From Planctomycetota bacterium (GTDB lineage: Bacteria > Planctomycetota > MHYJ01 > JACQXL01 > JACRIJ01), in contig JACRIJ010000050.1 in NCBI GenBank assembly GCA_016220095.1, forward strand, positions 1 through 47,876: a DNA stretch of 47,876 nucleotides, in the 5' to 3' direction. Below the pieces are notes generated by a model. That model did not search any database and was not told where the DNA came from. It saw only the letters and a program-made list of their open reading frames with translations. Numbering within the stretch: the stretch's first letter is position 1; each line of letters begins with the position of its first letter. Positions 32,480-40,298 of the stretch are shown piece after piece. The position numbers and the translations under genes are program-made.

Positions 32480-33298
32480 CTACTTCGTCCATCCTTCCTT
32501 CTTCGTTTTCCCTTCTTCCTCCTTCGTCTCACATACCAATCCCTGGTCAGCTATGATTTTGGCGATCAGCGGCCGGATATCCGGCTCAAGCGCGGGGTCA
32601 AGTTCTACAGCCTTCATTAAATCTTCCAATGCGCCGCTGTAATCTCCTGTCTTGCCCTTAACGACCCCCCTGTTGCTGTATGCCTCCGCGCAATTGGAAT
32701 CAAGCTTAATTGCCTTATCGTAATACCTGACAGCGCCCGCGAGATCGCCGGCCGCAATCTTTGCATTGCCAGCGTTCACGTATTCCTGCGCGGTTTTCGA
32801 CTTATCTGCAGTTTTGATTTTTATCTTTACCCTATCTATCTTATGGCGAAGTGTTGACTCAAAGAGCGGCTTCAGAAAGACCGCCCTTTCCCAATCCTCC
32901 AGGGCGCCGGTAAAATCACTGGTATCGTTCTTCGCGTAGCCGCGCGCGAAATACGCGTCCGCCAGTTCAGGCTTTATCTCCACGGCCCTGTCAAAATCCG
33001 TTATCGCGCCGTTATTATCGCCGGCGCCGGCCTTTCGCCTTCCGCGTTGAAGGTAGTCCTCCGCGGTACGGCATTCGTAAGTCAACAGCTTTTGCGGCCC
33101 GACCGGAACCTCCGGCTCCTGCCCCGCCGGAATCCTGCCGGTACCCTGATAAGCCAATTTCCTCAGGAGTTTCAACGCGCCGGCCACACCCAGCACGATA
33201 ACAATATACGGAAATGCCCGCGGCACATACAATAATAACGTAATTATTATATTGGCAGTGAAAATTCCAATAAAAACATTTCTTTTGCGGTCAGACAT
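32480..33298 (-). CDS. Membrane-anchored TPR protein
   Basis: 272 residues. N-terminal hydrophobic segments near residues 8-26 and 28-45 (FIGIFTANIIITLLLYV and YIVIVLGVAGAL) predict an inner-membrane anchor. Two TPR groups follow: residues about 75-145 (AEDYLQRGRRKAGAGDNNGAI, YFARGYAKNDTSDFTGAL) and about 170-245 (AGNAKIAAGDLAGAVRYYDKAI, YSNRGVVKGKTGDYSGAL). The C-terminus is rich in Lys and Glu. It is probably a protein-interaction scaffold. It lies 95 bases upstream of the Cys/His lipoprotein on the same strand, but that gene has its own promoter. No enzyme domain is present. Confidence 0.8.
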   Translation of the reverse strand: MSDRKRNVFIGIFTANIIITLLLYVPRAFPYIVIVLGVAGALKLLRKLAYQGTGRIPAGQEPEVPVGPQKLLTYECRTAEDYLQRGRRKAGAGDNNGAITDFDRAVEIKPELADAYFARGYAKNDTSDFTGALEDWERAVFLKPLFESTLRHKIDRVKIKIKTADKSKTAQEYVNAGNAKIAAGDLAGAVRYYDKAIKLDSNCAEAYSNRGVVKGKTGDYSGALEDLMKAVELDPALEPDIRPLIAKIIADQGLVCETKEEEGKTKKEGWTK

Positions 33299-33379
33299 AG
33301 TAAATCTTGATTTAAGCTATAAGATTTATGAAGATTTACGCAAATCTTAATTCTTAATTCCTAAATTTTAATGGGTCCG

Positions 33380-33793
33380 TCAAATTCCAATTATCTTAAC
33401 TATCACCCTTTTCTTCCGCTGGCCGTCAAACTCGGCGTAATACACCTGCTGCCAGGGACCGAGGTCAAGCGCCCCGTTAGTCACGGGAAGCATTACCTGA
33501 TGGCCTATCATAAGGTTTTTGAGATGCGCGTCGGCATTGGATTCACCCGTCCGGTGGTGATTATAATCAAGCCCGGCAGGCGCGTGTTTTTCAAGCCATT
33601 CGTCTATATCCCGGATGATGCCGGATTCCGCGTCATTGACATATACGCCGGCCGTTATATGCATGGCCGATACCAGAACGAAGCCTTCCTTTATCTGACT
33701 GCGTTTCAATATCTGTTCCACGTCGCCGGTGACATTGATATATTCCCGGCGTTTTTTCGTATTAAACCAGAGATATTCAGTATGCGCTTTCAT
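33380..33793 (-). CDS. yjbQ: YjbQ/UPF0047 family protein
   Basis: 137 residues. The family is a small beta-barrel-like fold, often annotated as secondary thiamine-phosphate synthase because family members can rescue thiE mutants; the true role is unclear. Family marks: [13 protein letters not shown], a His-rich segment [48 protein letters not shown]. The length fits. The promoter ends 10 bases before the ATG and no Shine-Dalgarno is seen, so the mRNA is likely leaderless. It is divergent from the HNH gene; the two -35 regions are 9 bases apart. Confidence 0.9.
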   Translation of the reverse strand: MKAHTEYLWFNTKKRREYINVTGDVEQILKRSQIKEGFVLVSAMHITAGVYVNDAESGIIRDIDEWLEKHAPAGLDYNHHRTGESNADAHLKNLMIGHQVMLPVTNGALDLGPWQQVYYAEFDGQRKKRVIVKIIGI

Positions 33794-33803
33794 GACCTAT
33801 TGA

Positions 33804-33831
33804 ATTATAGCAATAATACCGGCAAAGTCAA
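33804..33831 (-). promoter_or_regulatory. yjbQ promoter, near-leaderless
   Basis: On the minus strand: -35 TTGACT (33826-33831), 16-base spacer, -10 TATAAT (33804-33809), ending 10 bases before the ATG at 33793. The divergent HNH promoter begins at 33841, so the two may interfere or share control. Confidence 0.8.
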
Positions 33832-33840
33832 CGAAAAATC

Positions 33841-33868
33841 TTGCTTTTTCCTGAAAATTTTGTAGAAT
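33841..33868 (+). promoter_or_regulatory. Promoter of the HNH gene
   Basis: -35 TTGCTT (33841-33846), 16-base spacer, -10 TAGAAT (33863-33868). It shares the 13-mer TTGCTTTTTCCTG with the copA promoter. The leader to the ATG at 33895 is about 20 bases, with a weak AGGA. Confidence 0.65.
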
Positions 33869-33894
33869 CCCATAAAAGGACAGCGGTAAAATTT

Positions 33895-34521
33895 ATGGAT
33901 ACTAACGGCAGTTCTGCTTTACAAATAAGCGTACTTGTTTTGAATAAATTTTACATACCGATGCACATAACATCGGCAAAGAGGGCGTTTGTTCTTTTAT
34001 ATAAAAATTCGGCGGAGGTCGTGCATAGCGACGCTGAAAAATTCCACACGTACAATTTCAACGATTGGGTCGGCTATTCCGTGAAGAACAACGGCAACCC
34101 CGACGACGATGTCATACACACTTCCGCGTTTGAAATCCTTATACCCCGGATAATCAGGCTGGTCAATTACGACCGAGTGCCCAAAAGGGAAGTCAAGCTG
34201 AACCGCAGGAACATCCTTTTACGAGACGGGCACCGGTGCCAGTATTGCGGAAAAAAATTCCCTACGTCCAAACTCAGCCTGGACCACATAATACCGAAAT
34301 CCCGCAAAGGAAAGACAAGCTGGATAAACGTAGTCACGGCCTGCAATGCCTGCAACACCAGGAAAGGCGGAAAGTTGCCTTCCGAAGTGGGAATGAAACT
34401 CGTAACAACGCCGGCAATACCCAAAAAGAACCCCGTTATCCTGAAAAAAATACGCTCGCAGAAATACCAGATTTGGAAACACTTTATTGATATAAACGCC
34501 CTGCCAGTGGATGAGGAGTGA
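33895..34521 (+). CDS. HNH endonuclease family protein
   Basis: 208 residues from the ATG at 33895. An in-frame TTG at 33841 is part of the promoter, so the longer reading is rejected. The N-terminal 100 residues carry LVLNKFYIPMHITSAKRAFVLLY, a common leader region of this HNH subfamily. The nuclease core is CQYCGKKFPTSKLSLDHIIPKS followed by WINVVTACNACNTRKGGK (each read separately), giving two CxxC zinc knuckles and the DH..N metal site. Such stand-alone HNH proteins are widespread and usually chromosomal; restriction or repair roles are guesses. It is divergent from yjbQ. Confidence 0.88.
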   Translation: MDTNGSSALQISVLVLNKFYIPMHITSAKRAFVLLYKNSAEVVHSDAEKFHTYNFNDWVGYSVKNNGNPDDDVIHTSAFEILIPRIIRLVNYDRVPKREVKLNRRNILLRDGHRCQYCGKKFPTSKLSLDHIIPKSRKGKTSWINVVTACNACNTRKGGKLPSEVGMKLVTTPAIPKKNPVILKKIRSQKYQIWKHFIDINALPVDEE

Positions 34522-34567
34522 TACGAATTTAATATTTAAGATTTCTGCGTTTACGGTGCTTTTTTTC

Positions 34568-34595
34568 TTGCAATACAATGAAGAAATTTTATAAT
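34568..34595 (+). promoter_or_regulatory. Promoter of the XRE regulator gene
   Basis: -35 TTGCAA (34568-34573), 16-base spacer, -10 TATAAT (34590-34595). The leader is about 43 bases and has GGAGGTG before the ATG at 34645. Confidence 0.65.
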
Positions 34596-34644
34596 GTAAC
34601 AACTTTACTTATTCAAAACTATTCTTTTATGGAGGTGTAGACAC

Positions 34645-34905
34645 ATGTGCTTTTGTCCAGGAAGTTCGGGCAGTAAGAAAAACAGAAGGGCCATTGAGGC
34701 CAAGGTCGGCGTAAATTTCGGCAAAAGGCTCCGGGCCATCAGGAAACAAAAAGGCCTGACCCAAACCGACGTAGCAGACAAGTTCAGCAGGGATTATCGT
34801 TTTGTCGGCGCCATTGAAAGAGGCGAACAGAGCCCCAGGCTGATAACCTGCTGGTATCTCGCAAAATCCATCGGCGTGCCCCTGTCGGAATTAATGAAAT
34901 TCTAA
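34645..34905 (+). CDS. XRE-family helix-turn-helix regulator
   Basis: 86 residues, a single-domain DNA-binding protein. The HTH lies at about 27-82: FGKRLRAIRKQKGLTQTDVA, YRFVGAIERGEQSPRL, TCWYLAKSIGVPLSELM, the usual order of XRE helices. A short N-terminal extension contains CFCPGSSGSKKNRR, whose two Cys residues could bind metal or be redox-active, though that is speculation. GGAGGTG precedes the ATG. It lies 131 bases upstream of the OPT transporter on the same strand, with a long inverted repeat between, so it may regulate itself and the transporter. Confidence 0.88.
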   Translation: MCFCPGSSGSKKNRRAIEAKVGVNFGKRLRAIRKQKGLTQTDVADKFSRDYRFVGAIERGEQSPRLITCWYLAKSIGVPLSELMKF

Positions 34906-34919
34906 GCGGAACATCTGCT

Positions 34920-35012
34920 AAATTTGCAATATCTGCGGATAAGACGCGTCTGCGAACTAAATCGGCAAAGCTGATTTGATTCTGCGGAAGAAATCCGTGA
35001 TATTGCAAATTT
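34920..35012 (+). promoter_or_regulatory. Long inverted repeat (hairpin) between XRE gene and OPT transporter
   Basis: Perfect 14-bp arms AAATTTGCAATATC (34920-34933) and GATATTGCAAATTT (34999-35012), continued inward by CGGAT (34936-34940) and ATCCG (34993-34997). The 3' arm runs into TTTT and ends 24 bases before the OPT start codon, just upstream of its AAGGAG. It could act as a terminator/attenuator, an RNA leader structure or an operator for the XRE protein. Confidence 0.75.
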
Positions 35013-35036
35013 TTACTATTTAAGGAGAAGTCTATT

Positions 35037-37685
35037 ATGCAGGAACCCGTCAAATGCGCACCTGAAACGCCGGCAAAGGAACCGGAATTCACTCCATATA
35101 TTAAAGCCGAACAGACTATAGCTGAATTCAGCATAACGGCGTTTATACTCGGCATGTTGCTTGCAATAATTTTCGGCGCAGCCAACGCATATCTGGGATT
35201 CAAAGTAGGCATGACGGTATCGGCATCCATACCAGCCGCCGTTATATCCATGGCTATTTTACGCGGCATAATGCGTAAAGGAACAGTTCTTGAAAACAAC
35301 ATCGTACAGACCATCGCCTCCACGGGCGAATCCATGGCCGCGGGCGTGCTTTTCACCATACCAGGGTTTCTCGTACTGCGACAACTATTAAGAAATGACG
35401 CTACAGGACTCAATGAAGCAGGGCTTCCCACGATGCCTGACCTTTTAATTACTTTCATTATAGCTTTGCTCGGCGGATGCCTCGGCGTCCTGATGATGAT
35501 CCCGCTTAGGAGATACCTCATAGTAAAAGAACATGGCAAACTGCCGTATCCCGAAGGCACCGCATGCGCCGAAGTCCTCATAGCCGGCGAATCCGGCGGA
35601 GTAAAGGCAAAGCATGTATTCTTCGGCATTACCCTCGGAGCAATTTATAAATTCCTCATGTCCGGACTCGCATTATGGAAAGAGGAAGGATTCCTTCTTA
35701 TACCGCGTTTTAACCGCGCGGCAGTAGCGTTTGACCCTTCAGCGGCCCTGCTTGGAGTGGGATTCATCATAGGCCCGCGCATAGCGGCCTTTATGCTTGC
35801 CGGAGGCGTCATAGGCTGGCTTGTAATCATACCCCTAATCGGCACATTTGCAAATGCCGTAGGCCCGGGCTTTATACTGCCTCCGGGCACAAAGCCCCTT
35901 GCACTTATGACGGCAGGTGAAATGGCAAGCTCCTACCTCAGGTACATAGGCGCCGGCGCCGTTGCCATCGGCGGCCTTGTCAGCCTGCTCAAAGGCCTTC
36001 CTGTAATAATCGATTCCTTTAAGCACAGCATTATCGGCATGAAATCGCGCGTAACGGAATCAGGGCCCGTTCAGACAAAACGCACTGACAGAGATATTTC
36101 AATGACATTCATATTAATCGGATGCCTGGTAATAATAGCTGTCATGGGAGCAGTAAAACAAATCCCCATCGGCGTTGTAGGCGCAGCCTTCGCGGTGGTA
36201 TTCACATTCTTCTTTGTCTCGGTATCTTCGAGGATCGTCGGCATCATAGGCAGTTCATCCAACCCGGTCTCAGGGATGACAATAACCACACTGCTAATTG
36301 TCAGCCTTGTTTTCGCGGCAACAGGCGGTACAAACGTCGCCAATATGATAGCCGTACTCACGATAGGCGCGATAGTATGCATAGCAATTTGCTGCGCAGG
36401 AGACATCTCGCAAGACCTGAAAACAGGCTTCCTGCTCGGCTCCACCCCAAAGAAACAACAGATAGCCCAACTGCTCAGCGTCATAATCCCGACCATCGCC
36501 ATCGTAGTGGTCGTATACCTGCTTGTTGAAGCGCACGGGTTGGAAACCTTGCCCACATACGACACCAAAGTGGTCTCTTTCACTAACGACAAACTGGTGA
36601 AACAGGCATATGAAGGCACGATTGATTTTTCCGACGCCTCTAAAGTAAAATTTGTGAAAGAATTGCCAGGCGATGATAAGAATCCGCCTATGCTTGAATT
36701 CAACAAGAACAACACTATCATCCGTACTTCACTCGATACGGCAACACTTAAAAATGGCACCGTAATTACGGGCAAATTGCTGGAAAAATCCCTTAACGAA
36801 ATCGTCATGTTTACGGCTGAAAACAAGGCCGTCCACATAAAATCGGAAGAGATCGCTTCCGTAACAAAAGCAAAGCCCCTTGCAAAACCCGAAATCTGCC
36901 CGGAAAACACTAACTTTGACTGCACTGAAAAATGGTATCTCTATGTAGAATCTCCCATCAGAGGATTTTCCAAATACCTCAGAAAAACAGACTCGACAAC
37001 CGAAATCATCAAAACCGCCCCTGACGCACTTTATATGAAAGACGGGTCCGTAAAAGAAGGCAAGATATTCATGTCAGCGAAGGAATGGGATGAAACCGCC
37101 AAGACAACCCTTAAAACCTATACCTTCAAGAACATGGATAACAAGATAGAAAACATAGCCGGAAACGATGTCCTCAAAATCGAATCAGGCACGGAGAAGC
37201 TTGGTGAATTCCAGGCACCGCAGGCAAATATTATGGCCATGCTGACAAAAGGCGTCATTAAAGGCGAACTTCCCTGGGTGTGGGTGCTCGCTGGCGCGTT
37301 CCTGGCGCTTGCCGTGGAACTCCTCGGAATATCTTCCCTGCCGTTTGCCATTGGCCTTTATCTCGGCATAAAAACCGGCCTGCCCATCATGCTCGGCGGC
37401 ATGGCGTTCTGGATAATTAAAAAACTAACAACTGCCAATAAATGGAACGATACGGAGCAGAAAAGCACACTGTTCGCTTCAGGCGTAATAGCCGGAGATG
37501 CTTTAATTGGTATTGTAGTGGCGTTTGTAACTATTATATGGGGCAGTAATATACTTGCCATGCGAGACACTAAAAACGCCAGCTCATTGCTGGATGAATG
37601 GCTGCCTTACATGCTATTCATCGCCATAACCGTTATATCTATGCTCTACATAGGTAGAAAAGAAAGGAATTCAAATAATGGATAA
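35037..37685 (+). CDS. OPT-family oligopeptide transporter with a large inserted soluble domain
   Basis: 882 residues, against about 600-680 for typical prokaryotic OPT proteins. Proton-coupled uptake of peptides (or metal chelates) across the inner membrane. The membrane part is standard: EFSITAFILGMLLAIIFGAANAYLG, SIPAAVISMAILRG, TIASTGESMAAGVLFTIPG, KLPYPEGTACAEVL, QDLKTGFLLGSTPKKQQ and FQAPQANIMAMLTKGV (read in parts). The extra mass lies at about residues 500-725, between VEAHGL and the APQA motif, where homologues have a short loop. The insert holds two similar beta-rich units, LKNGTVITGKLLEKS... and MKDGSVKEGKIFMS.... AAGGAG precedes the ATG. The stop overlaps the start of the aminopeptidase gene by 8 bases. 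Confidence 0.9.
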   Translation: MQEPVKCAPETPAKEPEFTPYIKAEQTIAEFSITAFILGMLLAIIFGAANAYLGFKVGMTVSASIPAAVISMAILRGIMRKGTVLENNIVQTIASTGESMAAGVLFTIPGFLVLRQLLRNDATGLNEAGLPTMPDLLITFIIALLGGCLGVLMMIPLRRYLIVKEHGKLPYPEGTACAEVLIAGESGGVKAKHVFFGITLGAIYKFLMSGLALWKEEGFLLIPRFNRAAVAFDPSAALLGVGFIIGPRIAAFMLAGGVIGWLVIIPLIGTFANAVGPGFILPPGTKPLALMTAGEMASSYLRYIGAGAVAIGGLVSLLKGLPVIIDSFKHSIIGMKSRVTESGPVQTKRTDRDISMTFILIGCLVIIAVMGAVKQIPIGVVGAAFAVVFTFFFVSVSSRIVGIIGSSSNPVSGMTITTLLIVSLVFAATGGTNVANMIAVLTIGAIVCIAICCAGDISQDLKTGFLLGSTPKKQQIAQLLSVIIPTIAIVVVVYLLVEAHGLETLPTYDTKVVSFTNDKLVKQAYEGTIDFSDASKVKFVKELPGDDKNPPMLEFNKNNTIIRTSLDTATLKNGTVITGKLLEKSLNEIVMFTAENKAVHIKSEEIASVTKAKPLAKPEICPENTNFDCTEKWYLYVESPIRGFSKYLRKTDSTTEIIKTAPDALYMKDGSVKEGKIFMSAKEWDETAKTTLKTYTFKNMDNKIENIAGNDVLKIESGTEKLGEFQAPQANIMAMLTKGVIKGELPWVWVLAGAFLALAVELLGISSLPFAIGLYLGIKTGLPIMLGGMAFWIIKKLTTANKWNDTEQKSTLFASGVIAGDALIGIVVAFVTIIWGSNILAMRDTKNASSLLDEWLPYMLFIAITVISMLYIGRKERNSNNG

Positions 37686-38634
37686 ACTGCTTGACTCAAC
37701 GCTGTCTGCGTTAAAAAATTGCCTTAATGTCGGCAAAAAAGACGACGTCCTTATTATCACGGACGAACCCGAAAGGAAAATCGGCCTGGCTTTTTTTGAA
37801 ACCGCAAAGGGGCTTTGCAATGAAGTCGTACTTGTGGAAATTAAACCACGTTCTTCTAACGGCGCGGAACCTCCGAAACAAATAGCCGAAATGATGAAAA
37901 AATTCAGCGTCGTAATATGCCCTACCAGCAGATCTCTCACGCATACCGCCGCGCGCAGGAACGCCTGCAAGGCCGGCGCACGTGCCGTCACGCTTCCCGG
38001 TATTCTTGAGGATACCGCCATACGCACGCTCGGAAGCGATTATGCAAAAATAGCCATCCTGACAAATAAACTCGCCGGATTGCTGAGCAAGGCGTCCGTC
38101 GCTACCCTTACGACACCGGCAGGTACCAATCTGACAATGTCCCTGAAAGGCCGCGAAGGCCACCCCGATACGGGACTGGTATTTAAGCCCGGCGAATTCA
38201 GCAACCTGCCCGCAGGCGAGGCTTACACCGCACCGGTTGAAGGCGCCACCGAAGGCATCCTCGTAATTGACGGCGCTATGGCCGGGCTCGGAATACTCTC
38301 CGCACCGCTGTCTCTTAAGATTGAAAAAGGCTATGTCACGAAGATATCAGGCATTGAACAGGATACCAAACGACTTGAAGAACTCATCGCCCCCTTTGGA
38401 AAACCGGCAAGGAACGTAGCCGAACTCGGCATCGGCACCAACCCGGGCGCGCGCCTCATAGGAAGCGTACTGGAAGACGAAAAGGTGCTCGGCACCGTGC
38501 ACGTTGCCATAGGCGACAATAAATCCATGGGCGGAAAAGTTTCGGTACAGAGCCACCTTGACGGAATCCTCCGGGACCCCACTCTGTATCTTGATAAGAA
38601 ACTTATCATGAAAAACGGCAGTCTTGTTGTTTAG
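37678..38634 (+). CDS. M29-type aminopeptidase-like metalloprotein
   Basis: 318 residues, shorter than classical M29 enzymes (about 370-410). M29 aminopeptidases remove N-terminal residues from peptides using two metal ions. The C-terminal half keeps the ligand pattern: Glu in VEGATEGILVIDGAM, Glu in VAELGIGTNPG, His in TVHVAIGDN and the HLD in SHLDGILRD. The N-terminal half is a Rossmann-like domain (KKDDVLIITDEPERKIGLAFF). The start ATG overlaps the OPT transporter stop by 8 bases, so translation is coupled, and a joint role in peptide uptake and hydrolysis is likely. The related NicX-type dioxygenase fold is an alternative, but the context favours peptidase. Confidence 0.85.
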   Translation: MDKLLDSTLSALKNCLNVGKKDDVLIITDEPERKIGLAFFETAKGLCNEVVLVEIKPRSSNGAEPPKQIAEMMKKFSVVICPTSRSLTHTAARRNACKAGARAVTLPGILEDTAIRTLGSDYAKIAILTNKLAGLLSKASVATLTTPAGTNLTMSLKGREGHPDTGLVFKPGEFSNLPAGEAYTAPVEGATEGILVIDGAMAGLGILSAPLSLKIEKGYVTKISGIEQDTKRLEELIAPFGKPARNVAELGIGTNPGARLIGSVLEDEKVLGTVHVAIGDNKSMGGKVSVQSHLDGILRDPTLYLDKKLIMKNGSLVV

Positions 38635-38640
38635 CATCAC

Positions 38641-38865
38641 GTTTTTAGCCACAGAGCGCACAGAGACCACAGAGAAATAACGACGACATTTTACCAGGGA
38701 AGTCAAAAACTGCAAAGAACAATGAAAGCTTTTTTATCAGTGGCGGAGCGGCATAGTCGTATAACTCTATGCCCTCTGTGTTCTTTTATCCTGAAGGCAC
38801 CGAAGGACTGTGGCTAATCAGCGAGATAGTCGTTCCTCGTGCCTTCGCGTCTTCGTGGCAAGAAA
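38641..38865. repeat. Spacer phrases between aminopeptidase and methyltransferase genes
   Basis: AGCCACAGAGCGCACAGAG and ACCACAGAGAAAT near 38646-38680, an 8-10-base-period phrase. CTCGTGCCTTCGCGTCTTCG near 38836-38856 followed by TGGCAAG is the reverse-complement form of the CCACGAAG phrase. No gene is seen. Confidence 0.5.
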
Positions 38866-38871
38866 TCGTCT

Positions 38872-39534
38872 ATGAAAATACGTTTTAGAAAATTACGCAC
38901 AAACCTGCGCCGGGCACTGGTCCTGGCGCTTTTGATATTAGGCACGCCTGTATGGACTTCCATAATCACAGGAACGGCCATCCTGTTCGCGGGCCAGATA
39001 ATCCATTTCATTTCAGCCGGTTACCTGATAAAGAAAGACGAACTAATTACCGCAGGACCGTACAAGCATGTAAGGAACCCTTTCTACGTCGGCAGTTTCC
39101 TTACGGATTGCGGGCTGTGCATAATGGCATATAATCCGTACATCCCGCTGATATGGTTTCCCTTATTCTATTATTTAGTCATTTACGGCAGGACCCTGAG
39201 GGAAGAGGAATTCCTGATGGAAAATTTCGGGATACGTTACGTGGAATATTGCAAAAAAGTGCCGCGTTTTCTCCCGAACATTTCCGTCAATACCGGCACA
39301 GAACCGGTCACGGGCGAATTCTCATATCAACAGCTCCTCAGGCACCGCGAGATACCCCGCGTCGCAAAGGCGCTGGCCCTGACGCCGGTATTCGCGCTAA
39401 AAATGAACCTCCTGAACGCTGATTTTTCACCGGGAACCATGGCCGCCAACAAAGAAAACTACGGCCTCATCGCAATCATCCTGCTGTTGGCAATAGTACC
39501 GGGATTGGTTTTTATAAAAAAACCCCGGCCTTAA
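38872..39534 (+). CDS. ICMT/PEMT-like membrane methyltransferase
   Basis: 220 residues from the ATG at 38872; a GTG 33 bases earlier would translate a dispersed spacer phrase and is rejected. Hydrophobic segments near residues 14-30, 35-52, 75-115 and 195-212. The family signature is TAGPYKHVRNPFYVGSFL followed by REEEFLMENFGIRYVEYCKKVPRFLP, which forms the S-adenosylmethionine and acceptor site of isoprenylcysteine O-methyltransferase and phospholipid N-methyltransferase relatives. In bacteria these methylate lipids or unknown acceptors. A C-terminal extension of about 70 residues ends in one more helix. The substrate cannot be told. No Shine-Dalgarno is evident. Confidence 0.85.
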   Translation: MKIRFRKLRTNLRRALVLALLILGTPVWTSIITGTAILFAGQIIHFISAGYLIKKDELITAGPYKHVRNPFYVGSFLTDCGLCIMAYNPYIPLIWFPLFYYLVIYGRTLREEEFLMENFGIRYVEYCKKVPRFLPNISVNTGTEPVTGEFSYQQLLRHREIPRVAKALALTPVFALKMNLLNADFSPGTMAANKENYGLIAIILLLAIVPGLVFIKKPRP

Positions 39535-39684
39535 TCCAGTTATTAAGTAATTGAGTAATTAAGGACTGCACATTGAGATCAACTGATCAACGGGAGGTTT
39601 CGACGCCCAAAGTCTTATAAGCTTATCACCCTGCCACGTCACGAAGCGCATCGGAGGCTCGTCGGATGACTATCTTCATGTCAT

Positions 39685-39918
39685 TCAAGCCTGCCCCCAA
39701 TATTCCTCCATTTGAATACTATCAATATTACTATTTTTCACATAGCTTAACAAAAAACGTATATTCTCTTCTCTTGAACGACTGCTTTCAGGAATTGGAA
39801 GCTCGCGAACAGCAACTTCGTGCATGAAAATACCTGGGCAAAACCAAAGAAGTATCACTATCAAAAATAAAACAACTGGAAAAGACGAACGTAATCTGTC
39901 CCAAATAGATTTTAACAT
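39685..39918 (-). CDS. Small single-pass membrane protein, unknown
   Basis: 77 residues. A hydrophobic helix at about 13-32 (FPVVLFLIVILLWFCPGIFM) is preceded by positive residues, then comes a soluble tail with LSYVKNSNIDSIQMEEYW. No family is recognised. The ATG at 39918 has no close Shine-Dalgarno; AAGGAG lies about 30 bases upstream. It is the only credible ORF in 39535-40298. It may be real, since the membrane segment looks designed and codon use is unremarkable, but support is modest. Confidence 0.45.
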   Translation of the reverse strand: MLKSIWDRLRSSFPVVLFLIVILLWFCPGIFMHEVAVRELPIPESSRSREENIRFLLSYVKNSNIDSIQMEEYWGQA

Positions 39919-40298
39919 ATTGACGCCTAAAAAAACGTTTATTCGGGCTCCTTGTAGACAGGAGCAGTAGGACCAATTTCAGTCAAAAAAGTTTTATCTT
40001 ATCGTTGAGCGTAAAATAAACCGTTATCGTTTTTATCCTGTCCATCTGGATCTAATCCGTATGTTATTCTCTTACCCGACGGACAATTCAACGCCGTCCT
40101 GTTTCCTAATATGTCATGCATTTCACATGAAGCTGATTTCATATAGTGTAATTATAGCAATTCCCCATGGACAGGGCAATAAAAAAAACGAAAAGTGAAT
40201 TGTCATACCCTCCGTAGCTTTAGCGAAGGAGGGAAGGTCTGACCCCTTACCATCGGTAACGAAGGGTAGCCCGCGTATTTGAAATAAACCGCGCAGGC
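39919..40298. other. Spacer with one palindromic phrase, no gene seen
   Basis: 380 bases without a convincing ORF. It contains CCCTCCGTAGC and GCGAAGGAGGG arms at 40208-40233 (a CCCTCC/GGAGGG palindrome) and a short repeat GCAGGC/GCCGGC region near 40292-40316, which touches the end of the LVIVD gene. No promoter for the small gene at 39685 was clear. Confidence 0.5.

Noticed and set aside
38839..38871. GTG start at 38839 for the ICMT-like methyltransferase
   Set aside because: The first 11 codons are a dispersed spacer phrase that also occurs outside genes; the ATG at 38872 begins a normal N-terminus.
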